In this document: one piece after another, positions 33,215 through 42,604 of the stretch
Layout: the number at the start of each line of letters is the position of its first letter
How positions within the stretch are numbered: the first letter of the stretch is position 1
Assembly: GCF_036884655.1 (NCBI RefSeq)
Contig: NC_088337.1
Span: forward strand, 31,215,001 to 31,279,000
Direction of reading: 5' to 3'
Length of the DNA: 64,000 nucleotides
DNA from: Musa acuminata AAA Group
Taxonomy: Eukaryota > Streptophyta > Magnoliopsida > Zingiberales > Musaceae
Program-made: the position numbers and the translations under genes
Notes under the pieces: model-generated
What the model was told of the DNA's origin: nothing
The model's database searches: none
The model's input: only the letters and a program-made list of their open reading frames with translations

Positions 33215-35332
33215 ATGGCGTCTTCCTCCTCCCTTTCGTCCCCTTCGAAAACCGTGGAGACGGCGATTTCACCGAATCCCGCCTCGTCATCCGATGAGAG
33301 GGCGGCCCGGGCCCTTGAGGCCCTGATGTGGTCGCACGACCATGACTCTACCGTGGGTGAGTCGTCGCTGAGCTTCCTCCGGGATCGTTATGGTATCCCG
33401 GCGGAGTTCGTCCTTCGTGCTCCTGAGCCCGTTCAACAGGCATATGACCCAATCCCTAGGGGCTTCGCCCTTACTATAGACGCTTTTGAGGCCGGGCTGC
33501 GCCTTCCCTTCCACCCCGTCATAACCTCGTGTGTTTCCTGGTGGCGTATCTCCCCGTCTCAGATGGCGCCGAACTCGTGGCGCTACCTGGCGGCGTTTCT
33601 GGGAGAGTGTCACTATGCCCGCATAACCCCGACCCGTGACCTCTTCCTTTCTTGCTTTCGTCTTACTAAGGGGTCGGGGGGTTACTACTTGTCCGCCCGA
33701 GCGGGCTTTCGGGTGAGCGGGGCCCCTTCCAGCAACAAGGGGTGGAAGGAGCGTTTCTTCTTCGTCAGTCACCCGGGAGATTGGGGTTTTGGGGTTCGCT
33801 GGGGGGCGCGTGTAATAGATAACACCGTCCCAGTTTTGGACGACGAGGGGCGCCGAGGACTCCAGAGGCTTAGAGAGATCCTCCCGGCCTCCCGAGCCAT
33901 TCGAAACATGTCCGAGCGGTGGTTGGCGGAGGCAGGTCTCAGCCCGGTGTCTCTAGGTATACCCCTTGGGGCGATTTTAGGAGTTCTTTTTCGCTCATGG
34001 GTCGCCCGCTTAGCTGATTGTCGTTTTTGGCTTTTTCTTGCAGAGATGGTGCGTCTTGAGGCCCTTCGAGGGGTAGAGGCTCCTGCGGTTGCTTCAGACC
34101 GCTCGCCTTCTGTCACCCGGGCGGGAGCAAGAGAGGCCCCCGTAGACGTCGAGGCCGGTCGGCCTAGGAAGAAGGCGCGGGTGCTTTCGAGCGACGGTCC
34201 TGAGGTGGTGACGGCCTCAGCGGGAGGTGTCATGGTGCCGGCGGGGGCTGAGGGCATGGTGGCGCCGATGGATCATGCCGCGAGGAGTCAGACAGAGGGC
34301 GAGGCTGGTCCGAGTGGACATGCGGCAACGGAGGCGCCTCGCCAGCCCTCCATTCGCGAGCTCCTTTGTCTTCCGCTCGGGGAGGCGGGCGAGCTTTACT
34401 TGGCGCGGGAGGTGGGCGCTCTTCCGCGCGGCGTTGCTACTGACCCGCTAGTCGGCCGGTGGGACGGTCTCACCCGGGGTAGCCGGGTGTGGGCCGATGG
34501 TGATTGTGCGGCCAGGTTCGTCCGCGGAGGGCTGCATCCCGACATAGCTCGGGATTTATATACTCTATCCTCCGAGACTCTGCTTAGCAAGTCCGCCAAG
34601 TCGCTGTTGTGGGTAAGTGTTGTCTTGCCCTTCTGCTTGTGCGTTTTAGGGCGCCTGATTTTGACCCTTTTGCTTCTCCAGGGTAACCATTACGCCGCCG
34701 CGCTGATGGATCGCGTCCGTGATGCGGGACGGGTCATCGCTGCCCTGAGCGGTCGCAATGCCGAGCTTCGGAAGCAGGCGGACGAGGCTCGGGCTGGAGC
34801 GGGCCCTGAGGCTGTTGCGGCGGCCGAGCGACGCGCTTCGGATTTGGAGGCGGAGGCGGTGCGCCTTCGGTCGGAGCTCCAAGCATCTACGGAGCGGTCC
34901 GCGGAGCTCCAGATGCGGCTAGAGACGTCCGAGGGGCGTAATACGGAGCTCCAGATGAGCCTGAGAGCGTCGGTGGCCGAGGCTCGCTCGGCAAGGGCGG
35001 ACTCCCTCGAGGTGCTCCGGCGCCTTGAGGAGTCGCGGGCCGAGGCACGGGGAGTTTCGAAGGCTCTTGATGCTGAGATCCGCCAGAGGCCGGGGAGGGA
35101 CAAGAAGCTGATCGAGGATTATAAAGGCTCCCCGGGATTCCAGCTCGGCCTTATTCGGACCGGGCGGGTTTCCTACGAGTATGGGTATCGGGTCGCCCTT
35201 GCTCGTTTCAGGGTGCGTAATCCCGGCTCGAAGGTTGTGGAGGATCCCTTCGGTTCCTTCCCCGAGGACCTGGATGTCGGCATGCCATCTGATGTTCCCT
35301 TTGATGACAGCCCGGATGCCCCTGAGGGGTGA
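33215..35332 (+). CDS. Antisense ORF protein of the Tat-like retrotransposon
   Basis: An open frame of 705 codons on the strand opposite gag-pol. The N-terminal half (SLSFLRDRYGIPAEFV, SCVSWWRISPSQMAPNSWRY) belongs to the plant family often labelled putative gypsy-type transposon or transposase_28, whose function is unknown. The middle is low-complexity with a basic patch (GRPRKKARVL). The C-terminal part, about 495-620, is a long coiled coil (AERRASDLEAEAVRLRSELQ). Two intervals inside look like introns: 33957-34043 (GTATAC..TTGCAG, 87 nt) and 34613-34681 (GTAAGT..TCCAG, 69 nt). Both are multiples of three without stops, so spliced and unspliced forms both read through; splicing would give 653 residues. 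Its stop is 105 bp from the convergent integrase stop. It is not env, because it is antisense. Confidence 0.8.
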   Translation: MASSSSLSSPSKTVETAISPNPASSSDERAARALEALMWSHDHDSTVGESSLSFLRDRYGIPAEFVLRAPEPVQQAYDPIPRGFALTIDAFEAGLRLPFHPVITSCVSWWRISPSQMAPNSWRYLAAFLGECHYARITPTRDLFLSCFRLTKGSGGYYLSARAGFRVSGAPSSNKGWKERFFFVSHPGDWGFGVRWGARVIDNTVPVLDDEGRRGLQRLREILPASRAIRNMSERWLAEAGLSPVSLGIPLGAILGVLFRSWVARLADCRFWLFLAEMVRLEALRGVEAPAVASDRSPSVTRAGAREAPVDVEAGRPRKKARVLSSDGPEVVTASAGGVMVPAGAEGMVAPMDHAARSQTEGEAGPSGHAATEAPRQPSIRELLCLPLGEAGELYLAREVGALPRGVATDPLVGRWDGLTRGSRVWADGDCAARFVRGGLHPDIARDLYTLSSETLLSKSAKSLLWVSVVLPFCLCVLGRLILTLLLLQGNHYAAALMDRVRDAGRVIAALSGRNAELRKQADEARAGAGPEAVAAAERRASDLEAEAVRLRSELQASTERSAELQMRLETSEGRNTELQMSLRASVAEARSARADSLEVLRRLEESRAEARGVSKALDAEIRQRPGRDKKLIEDYKGSPGFQLGLIRTGRVSYEYGYRVALARFRVRNPGSKVVEDPFGSFPEDLDVGMPSDVPFDDSPDAPEG

Positions 35333-35436
35333 TGATCTTTGTACTCTTTGTAACCCGCTTTTTGAATGAACATGTTTTTCCCTTCGAGTAGGTTGTCTGT
35401 GTCTCGGCCTGGCTCCATCTTTAGCCGGATTTTTCT

Positions 35437-36525
35437 TCACGGGAAGTATTTTTTGAGATTTTGGGCGTTCCAAGTCCTTGGCAGGGGATGACCTGCCATT
35501 GTGGTGAGTCGGAATGTTCCGATTCTAATGACTTCTGTCACCCGGTATGGGCCTTCCCAGTTTGGGGCTAACTTGCCTCGTGCCTTGGCCGGGTTGCTGA
35601 CCTCGGTCCTTCGCAGGACCAGGTCGCCTAGTTTGATGGGTCGGGGTCGCACCCTTCGGTTGTAAATCTTTGCGACCGCCCTTTTGTACGAAAGGGCTCT
35701 CACATGTGCGTTGGCACGCCGTTCTTCCAGCAGATCGAGGGCTACTCGAAGTCCTTCGTCCGAAGCCTTCTCGTCATAGCTTTGTGTTCGGAGGGTGGTG
35801 ATGGCTACTTCGGGCGGCAGGACAGCCTCCGTTCCGAACGCGAGGCTGTAAGGGGATTCTCCGGTTGCGGTTTTGGGGGTGGTGCGCAGCGACCACAACA
35901 CGCTGGGGAGTTCGTCTGTCCAGGTCGATCGGGCCGCGGTCACTCTTCTTTTGAGTCCGTCCAGAATGGTCCGGTTGGTCACCTCCGCTAGTCCATTGGT
36001 CTGAGGGTGGGCCACCGAACTGAATCTCAGTTGGATGCCATGATCGACACAGAATTCTTGGAATCTTCTGCTGGAGAACTGAGGTCCATTGTCTGTGATG
36101 ATGGCCCTGGGCAACCCGAACCGAGTCACAAGGTTCTTCCACACGAATTTCTCTATTTGATATTCCGTGGTTGTAGCTAGCGGTTCGGCCTCGACCCACT
36201 TCGTGAAATAGTCCACCCCCACAATTATGTACTTCCGCTGTCCGGAGGCTGGTGGGAAGGGTCCGAGCAAGTCCAACCCCCACTGTGCGAATGGCCATGC
36301 GCAGTCGATGGGGCTGAGCGGGGCCAAGGGCTGTCGGGGTGTGCGGGCGTGCTGCTGGCACGAACTGCACCGCCGGACGTAGGCTTTGGCGTCTTGGGAC
36401 ATGGTCGGCCAGTAGTAGCCTTGACGGAGTACCTTGTGTGCCAGGGTTCGCCCGCCGATATGCTCTCCGCATATCCCCTCGTGGGTTTCTGTTAGGACCA
36501 TCTGGGCTTCGTCTGGCTCTAAGCA
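35437..36525 (-). pseudogene. Retrotransposon integrase part of pol (interrupted upstream)
   Basis: The frame continues from RT-RNase H after the stop at 36526-36528 and ends at a stop at 35437-35439. It contains the HHCC zinc motif (HEGICGEHIGG, then CSSCQQHA), and the catalytic core with LDLLGPFP, VDYFTKWVEAEP and TDNGPQF with a later glutamate (NGLAEVTNRT). A short basic C-terminal domain ends RTWNAQNLKKYFP. No chromodomain is present. Integrase inserts the cDNA copy into the host chromosome. The domain itself looks intact, but two stop codons upstream separate it from the rest of pol, so this copy probably cannot supply it. Confidence 0.88.
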
Positions 36526-36549
36526 TCACAGGAGGGGGTAGGTGAAGGA

Positions 36550-39009
36550 TCATTTATAGAGGCGCCCACACTCCACGGTGTACCACGCGTGCGTGCGACG
36601 CAGGCGCTGAGCCGCGACTTCGTCGAGGGGGAGGGTTCCATCTTGCTTGAAGCGCAGCAACTCTTGTACCCATGTGGCCGGAGCGTCGCCTGGGGCTGTA
36701 GTTGCCATTTCGACGGCGCGGGTAGGGAGCTCCTCGATCTCTGGTCGTGTTTCGGCGACTGGTTTTAACGCCAGCTTAGCTAGTGCGTCGGCCCGCTCGT
36801 TCTCCTCCCTCGGAACGCTGGACAATGTGAAATAGCGAAACTTGGCAGTTAGGTCCCTTACCCGTGCCAGGTATTTCGCCATGGTCGTGTCCCGAGCTTC
36901 GTATCCGCCGTTGAGCTGCTCGGCCACAAGTTGTGAGTCGGTGAGGACGCGTATCGCGGCCACCTGCATCTCGAGGGCCAGTTCCAGCCCTGCCAGGAGC
37001 GCCTCGTACTCCGCCTCGTTGTTGGTGGCTTTGAATCCGAACCGAAGGGATCGCTCGAACGAGCGTCCATCGGGGGCGAGGAGGACCAGCCCTGCGCCGG
37101 CGCCCTTTGGGTTGGCCGAGCCGTCAACGTGCAGGGTCCAAGCTTCGGGAGCTTGCTCGGGGCCTGCGTTCTCTAGCTGTGTCAGCTCCGCAATGAAGTC
37201 GGCTGCCACCTGGGCCTTGATGGCGGTCTTGGGCAGGTAGCTTATGTCATGTTCGCCGAGCTCCACCGCCCATTTGAGGAGCCGTCCTGCGACATCAAAT
37301 TTTGTTAAGACCTGCCGAAGGGGTTGGTCGGTGATGACTTCCACCGGGTGTGCCTGGAAGTAGGGGCGCAGCTTCCGAGCTGAGAGCACCAGGGCGAGCG
37401 CGAGTTTCTCTATTGGAGGGTAGCGCTCCTCAGGCCCGCTTAGGATGTGGCTGACGTAGTAAATCGGGAGTTGTTGGCCGGAGCTTTCCTTGACCAAGAC
37501 GGAGCTGACCGCATGCTGGGAGGCCGCCAGGTAGAGGCGCAGCTTCTCACCCGGGGAGACGGAGGTGAGCCGGGGGAGGCTGGCCATGTGCTGTTTTATT
37601 TGTTCGAAAGCCTCCTCGCATTCTGGTGTCCACTGGAAGCTTCGCGGGCTCTTGAGCGCCTTGAAGAATGGGAGGCAGCGATCGCCTGATCGGGCGAGGA
37701 AGCGAGACAGAGCGACGAGTCTTCCGTTAAGTCGCTGCAGGTCTTTGACCGTCCGAGGAGACTGCATATTGATTATAGATTGAACCTTCTCCGGGTTAGC
37801 GTCGATTCCTCTCTCGTGCACGATGAACCCGAGGAACTTCCCGGAGGTGACGCCGAAGGCGCACTTTGTGGGGTTGAGTCGCATGCCGTACCTGCGTAGC
37901 GTGGCGAAGGCCTCGGCTAGGTCGGCAAGGTGTGTTATGGCCTCCCGGCTTTTCACGATCATGTCGTCTACGTAGACCTCCATGTTTCTCCCTATTTGAT
38001 GGGAGAACATCTTGTTTACCGTCCTCTGATATGTGGCCCCGGCATTTTTCAGCCCGAACGGCATGACTTTGTAGAAGTATACGCCTTGATCGGTAAGGAA
38101 GGCCGTGTGCTCTCTGTCCCCGGGTGCCATCCTAATCTGGTTGTACCCTGAGTAGGCGTCCATAAAAGAGAGTCGTGCGTGATCGGTTGTCGCGTCGATC
38201 AGCTGGTCGATCCTCGGGAGGGGATAGCAGTCTTTAGGGCATGCGTCGTTGAGACTGGTGTAGTCAACACACATCCTCCAGCTTCCATTGTGTTTCTTCA
38301 CGAGGACTACATTGGACAGCCACTGGGGATACTTGGTTTCTTCTATGAAGCCTGCGCCCAGGAGCCGGTCCACCTCCTCTTGTATTGCGCGCTGTCGGTC
38401 GGGAGCCTGGGACCGAGCCTTTTGCTTTACCGGGCGGGCGTCAGGCGGGATGTTGAGGTGGTGTTCCACGACCTCTGGGTCGACGCCTGTCATGTCCGAC
38501 GGGGACCAGGCGAAGACGTCGGCATTTTCCCGTAGGAGACCGACGAGTTGTTCCCGTTCTTGCTCAGGTAGTTCGGATCCGACCTTCACGGTCTGGTCTG
38601 GTCGGGCTTCTACCAAGGGAATGTCGACGGTGGATCCCGTCGGCTGGGGATGAGGAGTCAGTCTTTTTGTTTCCCGCGGATCTGCCAGGGGTGACTTGGT
38701 CCTGGTTTTCTTGCCCAATGATACGGCGGTAAGGTAGCACCGCCGGGATTCTTGGGGGCTTCCTGTGGCTTCTCCGACTCCATCGTGAGTCGGGAATTTG
38801 ATGGTCTGGTAGTAGGTCGAGACGACCGCTCTGACTTTGTTGAGGGTTGGCCGACCGAGTATGGCATTGTAAGCGGTAGGGAGGTCGACTACCAGGAAAG
38901 TGGTTATCAACGTCTTCGACCTCGGCGGGGTCCCCAGGGTCAAGGGCAAGGAAATGGACCCCAAGGGCGATATTGAATCTCCCGTAAAACCGGTGAGCGC
39001 TGAGCACAT
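36550..39009 (-). pseudogene. Retrotransposon protease remnant, reverse transcriptase and RNase H
   Basis: An 819-codon frame. It starts inside the aspartic protease ([16 protein letters not shown], then [12 protein letters not shown]). The RT follows: KKHNGSWRMCVDYTSLNDAC, FMDAYSGYNQIRMA, MPFGLKNAGATYQR and the catalytic YVDDMIVKS. RNase H has LHVDGSANPKG, NNEAEYEALLAG and LTDSQLVAEQ. The RT/RNase H copies RNA into DNA. It stops at a TGA (36550-36552), and a second in-frame TGA lies 24 bp on (36526-36528), before integrase. The ATG at 39009 is not the native start: gag-pro is in another frame upstream and a deletion removes the start of the protease. Confidence 0.88.
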
Positions 39010-39022
39010 CGGGCTTAGGTTT

Positions 39023-40699
39023 CCCTGTGTCGACCATGATCCTCCTCATATGTGCGTTGGCTACCCTGGCGGATATTACCAGGGCGTCGTCGTGGTCGGG
39101 TTGCTCGGTAGCTCCGGTTGGAAAGGTAATCTCGGGCTCCAGCTCGTGCCCTGAGGCTTCGGGGGCGGCTCGAGCATACGCCTTCCTGCCTGACGTAGAG
39201 CCTCCTCCTGATGCAGGACCCCCGGCTATCACGTCGATGTGCCGCTCGACGGGGCCCTCCGGGCGAGGAGACCGTTCTTTATTCGGCCGGAGGTACTGGC
39301 CGAGGTGTCCCCTGAGGATGAGCTCCTCGATTTGTCTCTTCAATTCGTAGCACTGCTCGGTGTCGTGCCCGTGCTGCCGATGGAATCGGCAATATCTTGA
39401 TCGGTCCGCGAGCTCCCGCGGGTTCCTCATCGGGCGAGGGTCTTTGAGCAGTCCTTTCTCCTTCTCGTGTAGGAATATTTCAGTCCGAGAAGAATTCAAG
39501 GCGGGAAGAGGGGGCCTTGGGTCAGGTCTGTCCAACTTTCGTCGAGAGGCGGCGGGCGGTTGCTGTTGGGGTGGCTCCGACTTAACCTTTTTGTGTTCCT
39601 CTCGCCTTCCGGCCATCCAAGTCTCCGCTGCGATGAACTGACTAGCACGCTGGAGCATCTCGGGAACCGTGATGGGGGGTCGCTCCACGAGCGACCAGAA
39701 GAATCTGGAGGGTCGGAGGCCTGTCATAAATGCCTGCATCAAGAAAGAGGGGTGAGCGTCCGACAGTCCATGGATTTGGGTCGTAAATCGGTTCACGAAA
39801 TGGGAGAGGGGCTCGTCCTCCTTCTGATTGAGCCCGAGGAGCAACGCCATGGATGGCTTGGGTCGGGCATACGCCAGGAAGTTAAGCTGAAAATCTTTGG
39901 CGAGCTGGTCGAAGGAGGCGACGGTCCCTGGCTTCAAGCCGTTGTACCATGTGCGGGCCGGCCCCCGGAGAGTCGTGGGGAATGTCCTACACATCAGGGC
40001 ATCGGAAGTTCCGAATAATGCCATCTGGGCGCGAAAGGCGGCCACGTGGTCTGTCGGGTCGGTGGCGCCGTCGTACGCGTCCAGGGAGGGAAGGCGGAAG
40101 TGCGACGGGATCGCCTGCTCTTGTATCTCGGGGGTGAACGGGGATGCTTGACGTCCGTCCACCCCGGGCTCTCCTTTTGACTTGTGGACTTCCTGTTGTA
40201 CCTCGTCGAGCCTTTGACTGACGAGGCGCAGCTGAGCCCGCAGGGCATTAGTCGAGTCAGCGGTCGGAGCGTCGGGCTCGGGTCGACTCGGCGTGTTTTC
40301 CGCTTCTCGGCTCCTCGGCCGAGTTGCGGGGTTCTGAGGTGAGACGGGGAGCTCAGGGAGTGGTACGTGAGTCTGGACAGGGGTCTCCTGTTGTGGCGAG
40401 GGTCGAGTCGTGTGCGAGGGGGTCCATTGGGAGACGATCGGGATGATGATCTGGATCATGCCGGTTAGGGTCCGGACCTGATGGGCGAGGTCATGGAAAG
40501 CCTCGGGTGATACTGATGGCAGGCCAGCAGGGGCGCCGTCGGGAGGCGTCAAGCCTGGGTCATTGAACAGTTGCCAGTAGCGTTCTGCTACCGCTGCGGG
40601 GCGTTCGTCGCGGGCTCCGTCGTGCGGGGGGTGTTCCCCCGAGGCGGGGAACCTAGCGGGTGAGGATTCGCCGGGGTGGACTCGCTGGTCACCTGACAT
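39023..40699 (-). CDS. Retrotransposon gag with truncated protease
   Basis: The frame starts at the ATG at 40699, just inside the primer site, and gives about 560 residues of gag up to the protease triad. The capsid-like retrotransposon gag domain lies mid-protein ([47 protein letters not shown]). A zinc-knuckle-like motif follows ([14 protein letters not shown]). Gag packages element RNA in virus-like particles. The protease active-site VDTG is at 39023-39034, but the sequence right after it is lost. The frame then runs on out of phase to 38564, which is read-through and not native protein. The N-terminal third is Pro-rich. Confidence 0.85.
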
Positions 40700-40702
40700 C
40701 TG

Positions 40703-40721
40703 GGCCCTCCTTCTAGCGCCA
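40703..40721 (-). promoter_or_regulatory. Primer binding site candidate
   Basis: In element orientation the 5' LTR ends at 40725, and three bases later comes TGGCGCTAGAAGGAGGG. It begins TGG, complementary to a tRNA CCA tail, as expected for the primer of minus-strand DNA synthesis. I do not assign the tRNA. Confidence 0.7.
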
Positions 40722-40724
40722 ATC

Positions 40725-41363
40725 TGTTACGGTAAGTAACTTTTAAGCCGTGGCCTCGGGGCCGACGCGGCTCGGTTCTAGGGTCCGGATGTCGGGGATC
40801 TCGGGCGACGTCCCTCGGGGTCCCCCTACGATCGGGCACCGTGGTTCGGGATCGGTTGTTCTGGTCGGCGGGTCGGCGGTTCGGGTCGGGAGGAGGCTCC
40901 GGGAAGGGGCGTCACCGTCTTCGTACCTGCACACAAGTCGGGTGGGGTGCTCGACCCGACCCCTCCGACGATCAAGTTAGAGAAGGATGCGGAGGGGGTT
41001 TCGGAGGAAGAGAAAGAGAAGTGCTTTCTAGTGTATGTCCCCCCCTTTGTTTGGGACTTGGGGGTATTTATAGACGAGCTTGGGTGTTACCTGATGTGCC
41101 CGTTTGCAGGGCAGGACTGTACCTTTGGTGGCGTCTGACATTGCCACTGGGGCTGCGTGGGAGGCCGAGCTGCTGCAGGGTATGGCGAGCCTCGGTCGGT
41201 GTGCTCCTGTGCCTCGACCGAGCGCACGAGGTCAAAGCTGAAGTGATTGACTGAGGGCTGGTGACGTCGGCAGATGTCGAGTCTGCGTCAGTGCTTGCCT
41301 CCTCGGATAGTGTGTCTACCTGGCGTGCTGGCTCGTGTCACATCGCCATTTTTACCCCTATCA
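40725..41363 (-). repeat. 5' LTR (right copy) with TATA box
   Basis: 639 bp, TG..CA ends, pairing with 31532-32171. In element orientation TATAAATA (41065-41072) is the likely promoter TATA box. Flanking bases 41364-41368 repeat the target site ATTTC. Confidence 0.95.
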
Positions 41364-41589
41364 ATTTCGATAAGGGAATTCAGAACTGGGAAATGGTTAA
41401 TCGTCATCGTCTATGGTTTGGCATATTGAACGGAGTTGTGAGATATTGAGATGACTGTAGCTTGCAAACCATGAGACTTGTACAGAAGAACAGTAGGAAA
41501 ATGGACCTGTTGAAAGCCATGCTCATAAGAGCTAAGGGAACATGCAAGAACAGTAGGAAAACGGAAGAAACAAGAAGATGACAAATCAC

Positions 41590-42330
41590 CTGACTCCTTG
41601 CTCGCGGCGATCCAAGAAACCAAGGTTCCACTCGGTGACTCTGTCAATGGATGCATAGCCACCGGTCGCAAATGCTCCAAGAAGATTCAAGGTTGCTGCG
41701 GACTGGCTGTAGGCTTTCAGCAGCCGTCTTGGATCTGGCTCTCGACCCTTTTCATCGAAGGTATCACCGTTAATGATGTCTCCCTGATAAATGGGAAGTT
41801 TCACACCGTCTCTTGTTTCGACTGTGCTGGATCGAGGTTTTGTTATTAGAAACATAGCATTCGATTCAAATGGAAGTAAGAAGGAAAGATGGTACCTTGA
41901 TCGTGGGCATCTGTCCTCCGAAGGTCAAGACGAGGCCCATCTGCAACAAAACCCTAAACGTGTCCCTTATTTCGTCGGCAATGAACTCCCTGAAGCTCTC
42001 GGTGCGGTCGCCCCCCTGAAGCAAGAACGCACGGCCGAACGCAGCCTCGGCGAGCCTCTCCTCCAGCTTCCGCGCCTCGCCAGCGAACACCAGCGGCGGG
42101 CACGCCTCCAGGCTCCGGAGGACCGAATCCAACTCCACCGGGTCCGGATACGCCGGGATCTGGAGCACCGGCTTCGACCTCTAGCTGTCCGGCGCCCAAA
42201 CCGTGGAGGAACACCTCTCCTTTCCTCCCACTGACAGGACTGAGACGATCGGGGTGGTAGCAGACGAGAAGGAAGCGCGCCGGCTGTTAGTGGTGGAGGT
42301 GGAAATGAGAGTGGCGTACGCGGTGAGCGC
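41590..42330 (-). pseudogene. Class II DAHP synthase pseudogene, 5' fragment
   Basis: Two minus-strand blocks, about 42330-41896 and 41850-41590, match the N-terminal 200 residues of plastid 3-deoxy-D-arabino-heptulosonate-7-phosphate synthase, first enzyme of the shikimate pathway. Matching segments are [80 protein letters not shown] and [19 protein letters not shown]. It is non-functional. A TAG at 42181-42183 stands where Trp is expected before RSKPVLQ. No ATG begins the Ser/Thr-rich transit-like leader. The metal-binding Cys of GGDCAES is Arg (GGDRTES). GRMAGQF is missing at the exon junction, and all later exons (over 300 residues) are absent. The 220 bp between it and the retrotransposon hold nothing recognisable. 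Confidence 0.88.
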
Positions 42331-42604
42331 CGCCAGTGAAGGAGAAGGAAGAAGTAGCGGTTCAAATTGGCGGGTTTGAGGGGTATATATACGTAGACGT
42401 TGGAGTCCAGTTACCGGAAGGTGACTTTAATTATACCTTTTGGGTCCATTGTATCTTTATCTTTTTAATTATAGTTTTTTTTTACAAATAAAATTATTTA
42501 ATTATTGGAAATATATACACCAAAATATTATCTATAATTCTTCTGATAGCAATCCTATGCATTACGGGATTCAGACTACCAAAACACGAAGGATATATTT
42601 AGAT

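Larger units (their letters stand above)
31532..41363 (-). mobile_element. Ty3/gypsy LTR retrotransposon, Tat-like, with antisense ORF
   Basis: A 9832-bp element with direct LTRs at 31532-32171 and 40725-41363. Both begin TG and end CA, and a perfect 5-bp target duplication ATTTC flanks them (31527-31531 and 41364-41368). Minus-strand order is 5' LTR (right), primer site, gag, protease remnant, RT, RNase H, integrase, then a region with an opposite-strand gene and a tandem array, then 3' LTR (left). RT before integrase defines Ty3/gypsy. No chromodomain follows integrase. A long antisense ORF between integrase and the 3' LTR, plus tandem repeats there, fits the Tat lineage (Retand/RIRE2/Grande type). 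The LTRs differ at about five positions in 640, so insertion is recent. The copy is defective in protease and pol. It lies between the PRA1 gene and a DAHP synthase pseudogene. Confidence 0.93.

Noticed and set aside
33215..35332. Plus-strand ORF as an envelope gene
   Set aside because: It is antisense to gag-pol and has no signal peptide or C-terminal membrane anchor; the family resemblance is to antisense ORFs of Tat elements.
38564..39010. C-terminal 140 codons of the gag frame as native protein
   Set aside because: They lie after the protease deletion, out of phase with pol, and overlap its true frame; this is read-through.
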